This document shows positions 13,086 to 25,005 of a stretch of DNA of 64,000 nucleotides, piece by piece. A program made the translations under genes and the position numbers. The first letter of the stretch is position 1, and each line of letters starts with the position of its first letter. The notes under the pieces were generated by a model. It was not told the origin of the DNA. It was given only the letters and a program-made list of their open reading frames with translations, and did no database searches. The stretch comes from Torreya grandis (taxonomy: Eukaryota; Streptophyta; Pinopsida; Cupressales; Taxaceae), in assembly GCA_037957365.1 (NCBI GenBank), contig JARHVA010007797.1, forward strand, positions 526,001 to 590,000, written 5' to 3'.

Positions 13086-13439
13086 ATTTTGGGTGGACAG
13101 CGAGCTTTCAAAGAGTCTCAAACACCCATATGGAGGACTGAAGACATAAGTAAGCCTCAAATTCGTTGTTCCTCTTCTTTATACTCATTGCTAATTGTAG
13201 AGTAGGAAGGATCTAGGAAATAGGTGGGAGCATGGCAGGGATATGATGCAGAACCAAACGGGAGTTTTGGTAGGGTTGCCAGTAGGCATGAAAGCACAGA
13301 GATGAATGGATTCCTTAGTTGAAGAATAGAGTGAATGGACACGTGAGATGGAAGACCAGGTATATGGTCTTGAGGAGCTGCAGGATAGTGGTACAAGTTT
13401 TGATAGGTGGAGGACGAAGCATGGCTTCAGTCAATGTCA

Positions 13440-14010
13440 GGGTAACTACTATGGTTTGTCTTACTAGGTGGATGATGATTGTAACATCATTCTGTTGCTG
13501 TATGTGGATGGTATGTTTTGCTAGCAGGATTGTACATACAGGGTTTTGCTGAGGTAAGGGTAAGGTTAGTTCAGCGGCATGTCATGAGGAGTTTGGAGCA
13601 GCAAAATTTTTTGATATGGGAGACATGGAGATCACAGGTTGATTTTGTCTCCAATGGGAGCTGATGTGAATCAGGTGTTGGCAAGTTTCAGGATGCAGAG
13701 CTGAAGCACACTAAGGGCTGGATAGGTATAGTGTCTAAAATCACATGAGGTCTGGTATAGACCTGAGTATTCCCATGCAGTGGGAGTTGTCAGAGAGTTA
13801 GGAGTCAATTCAGGGAAGTGTGTTCTCAGGTATTTGAGAGGGACCAGCATTAGGGATTCATGCTATACAGGGTTAGGACTTCACTACATGGGTTTGTAGG
13901 TTCGGATGTGGCAGGGTACTCAGATGATAGGAGGTACATCATAGGTTGTGTGGTGGGTTGTCTTCAGGATTGATCTTGAAGAGGGATACAAACCAAGAAA
14001 TAGATTAGAT
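13440..14010 (+). pseudogene. Copia RT C-terminus and RNase H remnant
   Basis: DDCNIILLLYVDGM at 13,471-13,515 is the Copia RT active-site block, with the second Asp of YVDD changed to Gly. Frame-shifted pieces then follow family order: EFGAAKFFDMGDMEI near 13,590 (D-L-G-x-A-K-x-I-L-G-M-x-I), RPEYSHAVGVV near 13,760, KCVLRYLRGTS near 13,817, and SDVAGYSDDRR near 13,905 (RNase H D-x-D-x-A-G-D-x-D-D-R). RT and RNase H convert element RNA to DNA. The stops, the changed YVDD and the loss of the RT N-terminus make this copy inactive. Confidence 0.78.
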
Positions 14011-14048
14011 GGGGTAAAGGTACAAGTATAGTGCAGCTATTTATCTCC

Positions 14049-14059
14049 AAGTGGGAGAT
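14049..14059 (+). other. Polypurine tract
   Basis: AAGTGGGAGAT directly precedes the TGTTAGG start of the 3' LTR. It is the usual Copia plus-strand primer. Confidence 0.92.
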
Positions 14060-15202
14060 TGTTAGGTTGTGGAGCTAAAAGCTTCACTGATGCAGACATG
14101 GAGGAGGTTGTAGATGAGTTGTAGAGTGTCATAGACACTGGCGTTGGTCTGGCCAACTGACATCGACAGGATTAGACAGGAATGAAATCGATGTCGGTCA
14201 GAGATTGGCTGGTGTCGGTGACCCCCAGGTAGACAGGGATCGACGTCGGTCACCTGTGTGGTTCGACTGCGAGTATATTACGGGCAATTAGCTAATGAAC
14301 CAAGTGTTTGCATGATGAGAGCTAATTTTAGACTGAGAGCTATGGATCTAATTATTGTAATTAGATGTCTAATTATTGTTTAGATGAGATCTATATAATA
14401 GACTCATGGTTGTATTGGAAACTTGTGTATGGAGTAAGAGACCAAACAACTCCTTCAAAGAGAGGTAGAACAATGGTGTGTTCCTCCTAGTGCCACAGTA
14501 CCAAGTGTGTGGGTGCTGGATTGGAGAATCAGCAGGGTTCTTCATTTATGTATGATCTTGGTCATCAGGTGAGCATGGCCTTTATAGGAGATCTACATTG
14601 TAAGTAAGATCATTTATTTGCAGGTGTATGTGTGTGTAAGGTCAAGGTTCACAGGTGTGCAGAACTAGGTTGATTTACAGGTGTGCAAGATCAGATAGGA
14701 CAGCAACACAATAGGGAGAAGAATCAGGTAGGATCTACTTGGAGTACAGGTGTGTACTCAGATAGAGCAAAGAGGAAGGCAAGGGAGTTCATTCCATATG
14801 TATGGTCTGTTGAGGTGTAGGTTATTTCAGGTTCATGGGAGATCTACTTGGAGTACATGGAGTACTTGTGGAGTGCGTGGAGGACTTGTGGTGTGCATGG
14901 AGCACTGGAAGTGAACACCAACTCAGTATTTGAGTTGGGTGTTGGGACCTAAGAGAGAGCTTTGAGGAGAGAATTACTGTTCACTTGAGGTGTGGGAAGC
15001 CTCTGAAGAGGTGGTGAGAAGAAGTGGCATCTTCTTTATTGTATTCTTTTCTTCAAGAGTTTTAATACAAGTTGTGTATCGTCTCTAATATCATGTGTTA
15101 TTTCTGAATTCTAGTTACTTGTGATTCTGGTTAATTTAAGCATATTAAGTTTCTTGGTTTGGTAACCAATTGTGTGCTTTTGGTGTTTCATATATCCTGA
15201 CA
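14060..15202 (+). repeat. 3' LTR of nested Copia
   Basis: Starts TGTTAGG and ends CCTGACA, followed by the target duplication at 15,203-15,207. It is 30 bp longer than the 5' LTR because it retains a segment near 14,160-14,195 that holds a GATGTCGGTCA word. Confidence 0.95.
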
Positions 15203-15207
15203 ATATC
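15203..15207. repeat. Target site duplication, right (ATATC)
   Basis: Exact copy of 10,925-10,929 across the nested Copia. Confidence 0.88.
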
Positions 15208-16925
15208 TCTTATATGTGTTAAACTAGTCACATAAGTTGACCTATCACTAAAAGCTCTAATGGTGTAAACAATGAGAAAACTAGGCAGAAGTGAGAAGGT
15301 GATTAGGGATTTGTTATCATGGATTAGCTACAATTCCTAGTTCATGAATATGTTTTTAAATACCTATAATACATTTTAATATTGTATATAATATTTATAA
15401 ATAATTTTATATGATGAAAATGTTTCTCATAAGTTGACCTATCTAATTCAAATGACATAGTAAGGTACAAGACTATGAGATTGGTCTTCAAGACCAATAT
15501 TACCATTTTGAAATATTATATATAAATTTTATAATGGTATAATTACTTAATAGGACCATATAAATTCATTTTAAGTCTCTTAAAGTGGTTATAAATGTGT
15601 TTTAGGTCTTTATTTCCATGGCTATGTTTTAGGTTAGTTTGTAGTTCTGAGTGGGCTACCTATAGAGAAGGGTTTGAGTCATTTTGCCCTATGTATTGAA
15701 TTATAATGAATTTGGTGTATTTATTTAGTTAATTAAAGTTATATTTTTTTTCCAATTTTTTATAGCAATATTGTGTTTTTACTTTAGTTTTTCAACATAG
15801 ACTTTATGGGTATGCATAGGCCTAATTGTGAACAGTGCTAATAGCTTACTTCAAGTGATGGTTGGAGATAAAAGGTGTCATGGACCCAATATGATATTAT
15901 ATTTATATTTTAAATTTTCATATTATATTTTCCTACCATGTGAAAAGTTTGAGATTGTTCCAAGGTGTTTAAAATGTAATGTGTGGTAATGAAGGCCTAA
16001 TTGAATTAGGTCTCCTTAAGGACTAAAAGGGGTTTTGGTCCTATATAATATGACCAACCTATTGTATTTTTTTATTAATCTATTTTTAATTTAATAGGTC
16101 ATATTTTTATATAAATATAAATTTACAAGTTTTTATGGCCAATCAAGGACTATATGAGCAAGAACCTAGTATAAGAACAAGGTCTAATAGGCCTAATTAT
16201 TTAGTTAGAGATTAAGAGAGTTAAACCGAATAAGATGGAAATTTGAATATATAAAGGAGGCATTTTAGATGATAATTAGGGTATATATAAACCATAATTA
16301 ATATATTATAAGGGATTTTTATATTATTATCAAGGTCATATGACCCAACAAAGTCAAGAAGAGGTCTAATTGAGTGAAGAAGGATAGAGACCAGTTTGAG
16401 AAAGATAGGAGTGTGTGAGGAGGTAAATAAGGAGATAATCATATATTTTATAATAAATAATGTTTTATAAAATTTATCAAGGGTTTTAGATGGATAATTT
16501 GGTGTTGAGTCATCTATTGGTTTGTTGCCTCCTTGTAAGTAGGTGTTTGCTAAAGTCTAGTCAAGTGGGTACTTGGCTAGTTGGGGTTGGTGCTCAAAGT
16601 GAATTTGGTGTTTCAATAAATATTAATGTTTGTATTATAGGATATTATTATATTTTCATCATTAGTGGGTTTTATTATCCTTGAGGTTTTCCCACTCATA
16701 TAAGTTTTTTATGTGTTATGCTTCCATTTCTTACACATGACTCTTAATGTGTTGCTAGTTCAGTATATCATTTTGATAGTTCATGAATGATAAAGTAAAG
16801 TTGAAAAAGTTTTGAATATTGATTCAGCCCCCACCTTCTTAGTCATTATGATTTCAATAATTATTATCAGAACATACTCCTTTTATGTAAGTCTAATAAA
16901 TTGAAGGTGATCCTAAAAATCACAA
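15208..16925 (+). other. Copia leader / gag N-terminal territory, decayed
   Basis: This continues the outer Copia after the nested insertion. No domain was recognised. By position it should hold the leader and the N-terminal half of gag. Open frames here are under 75 codons and show no family motif. Confidence 0.4.
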
Positions 16926-16929
16926 AAAA

Positions 16930-17365
16930 TGTCCTGTAACCAACATAAAGAAGACAACATGTATGATGAAATAGTTTATTATGACAGTGAAGAAGGATAA
17001 TCTAAATTAGACCTTGAAGTTGACCCCATAAGTTCCCTTGATGATTTGAAACATCAAAATAATACTATCAATGATATTATTAGTCATTTATAATAGGTCA
17101 ACACAATGTATAAATCAAAGGAAGTTGAGTATGATAGGTTGAAGACAGAATTAGATTCCTTAAATATTGAGCATGAGCACCTCATGGACAAAATTAGAAA
17201 GTTTTAAAGAGATTATGAGAAGTCATAACAAGTTAAGATTAGAAAAATGAAAATACCAATTGAGCAACCCAATGCAATAAAGGATAAGTCATAATGGGAC
17301 CATGGTAAGTATAGGAATGTTGTTTACTACATCTATCATAATATAGGACATGTTGCAAGATTCTG
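16930..17365 (+). pseudogene. Copia gag C-terminus with broken zinc knuckle
   Basis: Plus-strand pieces read DEIVYYDSEEG near 16,957 and DPISSLDDLKHQNNTINDII near 17,023. These are acidic, heptad-like stretches typical of the coiled-coil part of plant Copia gag. Near 17,317 the frame gives VYYIYHNIGHVARFC. This keeps the G-H-x-x-x-x-C half of a CCHC zinc knuckle, but both leading cysteines have been changed to Tyr. Gag coats the element RNA. Several in-frame stops are present. Confidence 0.7.
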
Positions 17366-17540
17366 CTCTAATAGAGTAGGAAGGCCTACAAGATTAAATA
17401 AAACATATGAAAAAACTATAATTCATAAGAAGGATCAAACATTGGTATGAAATCTAAATAAATTTAGGATGGATCATATTGAGTTCAAGAGGTAGGATGG
17501 ACTATTTTCCAGGAAGGAAAAGAAAACCAAAGAGGATTCT

Positions 17541-20330
17541 ATGCAAGCTCAAACTACCTTTCAAATTCAAGATGAAGGCATGAAATGTTATATAGATATT
17601 TATTTATCAATCCACATGACAATAAATAGAAATAATTTCATCTCATTAAAGAATAATTTTTCAATAATAGTGAGGTTTAGAGATACCACAACTACTAATA
17701 TATTTGGCAAGGGTATTTTGAGTTTAGACAATGTAAAGAACAATACACAAAATATGTTGTTTATAGAAGGTTTTAAACATAACATGATTATTTTAAGTCA
17801 AATGTGTAATAGATTAAATACACTAACCTTTCATGATGGATGGTTTGAGATAATGAGAGACAAAATAAGAAGGCTAATTTTCAATACCAAGAGGACTGAG
17901 AACAACCTATATGTATTAAATGAGATAAAAAAGGATAGATGCTTAATGAGAAAGATAGATGAAATTTTAATATGAAATAGAAGGATATATCACCTAAAAT
18001 TTTAAAACCTATTCAAAATTAGCACTAATAAGTCTATGGAAAACATTCTTAGGATCACCAAACCTACAAACATACTTTACAAGGCATGTCAACATGGTAA
18101 GCTTACTAGAAGAAGGTTCAAGTCTAAGGATTATTCTACTCTAAGACCCTTTCAAGTGCTTATGATCTAATAGAGGATGAGAGTTTTGGTCTAATTAGTT
18201 TGATGAATTATGTGAGGTTCATGGAATAGGAAGACAATTCTTAGTATCTAGGACACCTTATCAGAAGGGCCCAGTAGAAAGGAAGAATATGATAGTTCAA
18301 GAGATGGACAGAACTATGTTAAATTATTCTATATTATCTGATGGATATTGGGAAAACGTAGTAAGTATTTTTGTCTAAATTTTTGAATAGAGTATAGATA
18401 TTTAATAATGGAAACAAGACCCATTATGAACTATGGAAGGGAAAATCTACCAATGTTGAACACTTTAGAGTGTTTGGAAGTAAATGTTTCATCAAGAGAG
18501 ATGATGAATAATTGGGAAAGTTTGATTCTAGATCTGATAAAAGAATATTATTAAAATAATCTTCAATGATTTTAGTCTATAGATGTTATAACAAGAGATT
18601 AAAAAATATAATGAAAAGTACCAATGTGAAGATTAATGCGACAAGGAAATATCACTCACAATCAAAGAAAATTTTAGATAATATGGACTTCAAGAATGAA
18701 GAGACTATAGAGGTTGATGAGGAAAATGAATAATTTGAAGAGAGGAGGGACTCAAAAGGACACTCAAGATAAATTCAAAGAGATCACCTTGAATCTCAAA
18801 TCATTAGCAACAAGAATGCAAGTATGCAAAGAAGGAGAATATTGGTAAGTAGTCTAAATCAATAAAATGTTTCTCTATTATCCAATATTAAACCTAAGAG
18901 TCTTATAGAATAAATCAAAGACATATTTTTTTTAAGTTATATGAATTAGGATTTAGATAAAATATATAATAATGAGGCTTGGGAACTAGTTCCTAGGCCT
19001 AGAGACAAGAATGCCATTAGCATAAAATGGGTGTTTAGAAACAAGTTGATTGAAGATGGAGAAGTCACTAGGAAAAAGGATATATTGGTATGCAAGGGAT
19101 ATGAAAAATTTGAAGGGGTATGATTTTAGGATAACATTGAAATAATAGTAAGATTAGAGGCCATCAGATTGTTTCTAGCATATCTATGATTTAAGGTATA
19201 CCAGATGGATGTCAAATCTACCTTTTTGAATGAGAATTTGGAAGAAGTGTACATTGGGAAACCTGAAGGGTTATCACTATCATATGACAAAGACTATGTT
19301 TATAAATTTAAATATCATTTATATGGTATAAATCAAGCTCCTAAATAATATTATGCTAGGTTGGATAAGTATTTGTTGGATCAAGGATTCAAAAGAGGAG
19401 TTGAAGATAGTAATATATACATGAAGACATAAGATGGCCATCAATGAATAGTAATTATCTTTATGGATGAAATCATATTTGGTGAAAATAATGATAAAAT
19501 GACCAAGTATTTTGTAGAGGTGATGAAGAAAGAGTTTGAGATGTCCATATTAGGATAACTATCATTATTTCTTAGGTTTAAAATCATTCATTCTAAAAAA
19601 GGTATATTCATCTCACAAGCCAAGTACATAAGAGAGATATTGAATAAGTTTGTGATGGAATATTACAAGGCATTTATTATACCCATGATCATAAGATATA
19701 AGTTGAGTAAGGAATATGAGTCTTCAAAGGTCAACTAGACATCATATAGGTCAATGATTAGAATTTTTTGTACACCACTACATCTAGACCTAACATCATG
19801 AAAGTAGTAAGCCTTGTGAGAAGATTTCAAGTAGATCAAAAGGAGAATCATGTGAAATTAGTAAAAAGGATAGTCAGGTATCTCAAGGGGACTATAGAGT
19901 ATATTTTGTGGTATATAAAAAGTAAGGAGTTAAATTTGATATCCTACATAGATGTACATTGGGTAGGAAGTATAGATGATAAGAATAGTACACATGAGGA
20001 GCCTTCTTCCTAATTGGGTGCCTAGTTTCATGGATAAGTAAGAAGAAACCATCAATGGATTTTTACACTTTTGAGAATTATTACATTATATAAACTTCAT
20101 GTTTCACTCAGGTCTTATGGATGAGACATAGCCTAAAAGACAATAGGGTGGAGTATAATGGTCTTAGATCTATCTATTATGACAATGAAAGTGTTGTAAG
20201 TGCCTTAAATAACCCTTTCATGCACTAAAGGAATAAACATATTCCCATAGAGTATCATTTTCTAAGAGATAATTTATGTGAATTTTTTTTGAAGCAAGTG
20301 GTCGAGTCATGGGATAAACAAAGTGGAAAC
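17541..20330 (+). pseudogene. Copia pol: protease, integrase, RT, RNase H, degenerate
   Basis: Domains in order on the plus strand. At 17,541-17,975 one open frame carries protease to pre-integrase (LSIHMT where the family has D-S-G-C-S-x-H-M-T, then GKGILSLDN, MLFIEGFKHNMI, YVLNEIK). KITKPTN/CQHGK-like pieces follow near 18,050. The integrase core is near 18,150-18,420 (FDELCEVHGIGRQF-like, RTPYQKGPVERKN, LSDGYWENV). RT runs 18,900-19,560 (KWVFRNK 19,027; YQMDVKSTFLNENLEEVY 19,200; FMDEIIFG 19,459, the YVDD box mutated). RNase H runs 19,740-20,300 (VKRIVRYLKGT, YIDVHWVGSIDDKNST, YYDNESV). More than ten stops interrupt it, many where Gln or Trp codons are expected. It would have encoded all enzymes for retrotransposition and is inactive now. 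Confidence 0.9.
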
Positions 20331-20344
20331 TACTTAGATTGGGA

Positions 20345-21983
20345 AATCAAGGATGAAGAATAACCTTCACTTATAGAAGCCACATCCATCCCCCTTAAAT
20401 AAATTAAAACCTTCACATCATGTAAGTCAATAAAATAATCGATATAAAATAATAAATAAGTCCTTTTTGATAAGGATGAATACCAAAGTACATCAAAATT
20501 TGAGAGATTGATTGGTAGATGGAAGAAGAATGAGGAAGCTGCTAATTTTTTAATTTTTTCACCTCTAAGATCCCATTTATATTCCTATTAATCTCAAAAT
20601 CCCAAGCTTTATAGTGTCTATATAACCCAAAATCCTATTTATTAACCTATCCTTGTATAAGTACCTATTTTATGGGAGGCAAATGAAGAAGATTAAGTTG
20701 TAGCTATAAGTAAGCCTCAAAAAGGCTATGAAGAGAGTGATTAAATTGTGTATGATGAAGAGATCATCATTGAAAATTACATTTATAAATGATAAGCTCA
20801 TAATAATAAATTATAATTGTTTAAGTATTTATTTGAGTCCAAATAACATGATCAAGGAAATACAGACCTTAATCTCTTATTAATTTTTATGGTGAATACC
20901 TCTATACCAACTCTTGTGAAGATAGAAGAAAGTCTAGATGAACTAGAACCAAGTAAGGTTTAGTTGGAGGACTTGTTTTAAGTCTTATGAGTAAGTTAAA
21001 TTATAATATATGTAGGTTAGGGTCTTATCTAGACTAAGGAAGTTGGTTTTATCAAGAAAAACAATAAACATAGAGAAGACAACTTTCCAAGTTTGTCATT
21101 TTAAGAAACTACCTAATTTGACATTAAATTATTTTAGATTTTTAAGGTCATATATAAACCTCTTAGTAAATTTTTAGACACTTTTACACTCTTAGAAGAT
21201 AATATAGATCTGTATTAGCCTCAACCTCTCAAATAACAAGAATATTTTCTTCTTGAAGCCAATTCTACAAGTACGTTGCAAGAAGAATAGAAATCCATTC
21301 AATCTGATTCATAAACTTATGAGGAGGTAAATTTTTTTCATGAGGTGAATAATGATGAGGTGTATACCATAATTATATCATATCCTATCATCTACTTATC
21401 TCAGCTAGAAGCCATTTCCTATCTTGTTCATATCAAAACATGAAGATGAGATTAAACATGTAGAAGATTAGTCTAAACACAACTTATGATACCTCATGAT
21501 TCAATAAATATGGAGGAAGTGTAAAAGTTTAATTTTGTATAATAATAGGTTTTCAATATTAGCACATATTTTCCCATCTTATACTCTCTAATGTGTACCA
21601 TCAATCTTGCTAACTCCATGGATTTGATGAGAAAAGGTAGGTACTTTTCTCTACCAATAAATGGTTTTGTTTAGGGCTATATCAAGTTATTAGAGTAGGT
21701 TAGTGTAGGGTATATTATTTGTCTCTCCTTGTTCCAAGTGATATTTCACATTTGTCTAGTAGGTATAGCTATTTTTGATTTATTGTGTGTTAGTTTATTG
21801 TCTTTGTATCTATATTCTAATATACTATAGGTTATATATTATTGTTTTAAGGAATTTTAAATAAGGTTCAAGTTATAAACCATATCTTTAATTAAGTGAT
21901 GAGTAACTCCATTGACCAATTGATTCAGGAGGAAATTGGGCAAGATGCATAACAATAATTCAATCTTAGAAGGTTACCAAAGA
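20345..21983 (+). other. Region between Copia pol and 3' repeat; possible extra ORF ruin
   Basis: This lies between the end of RNase H and the second 3-kb repeat. In one plus-strand frame from about 20,890 to 21,440 the translation is unusually hydrophilic and acidic for this AT-rich DNA (for example VKIEESLDELEPSK near 20,917 and YEEVNFFHEVNNDEVY near 21,318), unlike the Ile/Phe/Tyr-rich nonsense of neighbouring frames. It contains roughly 18 stops in about 183 codons, no fewer than chance at this composition. Some Copia elements do carry an extra ORF here, but no family similarity was recognised. Confidence 0.3.
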
Positions 21984-24900
21984 TGATAGAAAAAATTGGC
22001 ACCATGGGTTAATAAATTTAAGAAAAATGTTTTCAATACTTCATTAAATTTTTTTGTGACATTTTGAGAGGTATAATATTAGCCTATATGTCATGCCCTA
22101 TTATAGGAAGGTGTCTTATCAAGTGTTTGCTCATTTCAAGGTCTCTTGTAAGTTCTAGGAGAGTGAGTAAAAAGCTTAGTCTTGTCATCAATTCCATTCA
22201 TGAAGGTCTTGTTCAAGTATTTGAAAAAATTATGATATATTAGTACAATTTTAGGTTAATTTGAAAAGTTTAAGGCATGTTGATCCATGATGAGAGTATT
22301 GGTATGTTGACCTTCCAAGGTGATATGATGTCTTATGGTGGATGGTAACTTCTAAGGAAAATATATGGTAATATGGAAACATTTTTATTTCAATATTATC
22401 AAATATTAAGGTAGTTTTTTGAAAATTAAGGTTTTTATTACTTTTTCATATTGTTATTAAAATGGTGTAGTGTATTTCCTTGAAGAATATCAAATGTGAT
22501 GAGCTAGTATCATGATTAAGGTCAAAAGAAGTATTATTAGGCCACTTGGCATGTGAATAATACAATTTTTTATTCTATAATGTATGTAAATTCTACTAAA
22601 GGTCTCAAAATATCTTCTTCTAATGTATATCAAAGTTCTAATTCTCTTTTGTTGTTTGGCTTAAACCTAGTCATGACTCAATGTGAAGTGTAACATGAAA
22701 AAGATATAGGTGATAAGGCATGTACATTACATTGGAATTATTATTGATATTAAAGAATATATAAATGTTTCTCATAATAATCCAATAGGTTATTCAATCA
22801 AATAATCAAACTTCATCTCAAGAAGAAGGTACTTAAATGAGTTTGCTATAAGATTCTATGCATGAATAGAGAATATCCAACAAAGAAGATCATGGAACCA
22901 AGTGGTGAACATTATTAAACTCATAATACATCCCCATAGAGGTTATATATATGATCAATAAGTCATAATAGGTCAAAATAAGGCAAGTCTCACTCAAGAA
23001 GCTCCATCAGGTCTTTGGTAGACCAAGAAAGGATAAATTCATAAGCTTGTTTGATTAAGGAGAGAGATAAAGAATAAAAATAGCATTAGTTACCACCCAT
23101 ATAACCTATAAAATAATGTAATTAGTTTTTAAATTTAATGGTATAACTCTATGAACCATCGCTAATAAAATAAGCTATTTAAAACCCTAATAACTTAATT
23201 TCAAGTAGTTTGAATGCATTTGTGAGATAATTAATGTAGATTATAGGTTTTGAGAGTTATTTTAGTTTATAATTATTCCAATTTCACCATATAAAATCAA
23301 TAATTCAATGAATTAGTGAGTGTAAAATGAGATACAAGGGTACAAGTGATGCAAATGGTAGGTTATAAGTTTGAACATAAAAATGTGTGTCTTCATGAGA
23401 TGATAAGATCTTGTGAACATAATTTTAAGCTTATTAGGTCATAATAACACTTTATTTACACCCAAAATGGTCACAAATAATCATCTCAATGTTTTTTAGG
23501 CCTCAAACCACTCACAAGTATATTTTTTTATCTTGTGGCAAGCCTAAAAGGGTAGAGTTATGACTTTATGAGAAGTTTATGAGAATACGGTGATTGGAAG
23601 CAAGTTATTGATAAATTTTGTAAGTTATAAAATCTAATTATGTGCATACATGTCAAATATAATTATTAAAATGTGAGTTTAGGGTCATTTACAAGTGGAT
23701 TGTATAGGTTGCAGGCTTAGATGTGAAAATTTCTCATTGTTTCTATTGTTGACAAGGTGTTAGAGAGTATGGAAAAGTGAATAAGTTATATCCCAAGGGT
23801 ATTAAGGTGTTATGATTACCATAAAAAAAAAAAAAAAAAAAAAATTATATATCCTAAGACCAAATGATCATCTAGAATGCATTCAAGCACCTTACAAAGT
23901 GAACTAAACATAATGTCAAGGAGATAGTTCAAGTTGTCAATGAGTCCTACCACCATCCAAGATGTGTAAGGGAGGTTATGAGACAATTAAAGGAACCAAA
24001 TAAATATAAAAATGTGACAAAATATTCCTATAAGATATGTAACAGTGTATTATGCCTAATAAGGCTAAAATAGGCCTTAAACCTAGAATGACCACACATA
24101 GGACCACACATAAAACTTGAGGGAAGTATTCATGTTTTGAGGTATATTGAGGGATAATGTTTATTTTATGGTTAGGTTAACATTGGAAGAGGTTCGTAAA
24201 AATATTTTAATCATTAAAGTGAATAATAATATGCATATAACTATGTATAATCAACTCCCAAAAAGAACACCTATAGCCAAAGGGCAATTTTGCATAAATA
24301 TGAGTAAAAGATGAAATTATAGGTTTTGAACATGAAATATTAGGTTTTGAAGGGTATAATAAAACCAAATAATATGTATACACTAATAATAACACATGGA
24401 ATTTGAATCAACCCATAATATATAATCACTAGGATTAGAGTTGTCTAAATTCTTGTGAACCCTAAACATGATCTAAATAGATCTTAATGGGTTTGAGAGA
24501 TGAAGTGATTGAGAGAACCACATAAAAATATCATGTAACATGTATAAATCCTATAAAAAATTTATCAATAAAAAAATCAAGAAATATTAATACCATTTTC
24601 TTAGTTAAACTTTTAGAGTGCATACCTACAGTACTAAAATGCATACATAATTTTGAAAATTGGCATGTTAAAGAGGGATGATGATTTTTCAAAGGTAAAT
24701 GACTGTTGAAAGAGTTTATGGGAGTTTTCTAATACCTCACACATGTCTAAAAAAAAATTTAAGTTATTCAAAACTCTTCCTATCCTTTTTTGTTCACTCT
24801 CGACCTACACAAACCTATGTCAAGACCAACCTATGGCTAAAATCTTGCATTTTCCATAACTTGAGTTTAAACCCTTATAAATTCATGAAATTTTTTAATA

Positions 24901-25005
24901 TGACCCTATTTTATATGATATAAAATATTTTGGTGTTCTTATATTATTATATTATGGTAGTATGGTCTCTAGTACTATGTGTTTGATTTAGATCTAAAGA
25001 GTTCT
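21984..25005 (+). repeat. ~3-kb direct repeat, copy 2 (probable 3' LTR)
   Basis: Partner of 6,715-9,737. It starts TGATAG after a weakly purine-rich stretch. It differs from copy 1 by many substitutions, short deletions and a poly(A) run at 23,823-23,844. No convincing target duplication was found beyond its right end. Confidence 0.75.
23823..23844. repeat. Poly(A) run
   Basis: About 22 A in a row inside repeat copy 2. The other copy has ordinary sequence at this point (near 8,545), so the run arose after duplication. Confidence 0.9.

Larger units (their letters stand above)
10930..15202 (+). mobile_element. Nested Copia derivative, complete ends, internally deleted
   Basis: A 4.3-kb element with two LTRs (1,113 and 1,143 bp), a tRNA-Met-type primer binding site, a polypurine tract and a perfect 5-bp target duplication (ATATC). 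The internal region is only about 2 kb. It keeps degenerate pieces of protease/pre-integrase and of RT-RNase H, but the integrase core and most of RT are missing, partly replaced by a GC-rich repeat. It is clearly richer in G+C and CpG than everything around it. By hand, about 39 differences occur in a ~500-bp LTR stretch, many of them C/T or G/A. It is non-autonomous and inserted after its older host element. Confidence 0.93.
6715..25005 (+). mobile_element. Old Copia-type LTR retrotransposon with ~3-kb terminal repeats
   Basis: Two direct repeats of about 3 kb (6,715-9,737 and 21,984-25,005) flank a plus-strand Copia gag-pol ruin (16,930-20,330). Both repeats begin with TG (TGTTAG / TGATAG) exactly where similarity starts, and similarity stops at both right ends near an AATTGT word. 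This is the layout of one LTR element. A younger Copia derivative (10,930-15,202) sits in its leader. Without that insertion the element would be about 14 kb. I could not identify its primer binding site, a clean polypurine tract or a target duplication, so the boundaries are inferred from the repeat edges. LTRs this long are unusual for Copia; the alternative is two independent copies of an unrelated repeat that happen to flank a Copia ruin. Confidence 0.6.

Noticed and set aside
23823..23844. Poly(A) run as the tail of a retroposon
   Set aside because: It lies inside colinear sequence of repeat copy 2 with no inserted body next to it; simple slippage growth is enough.
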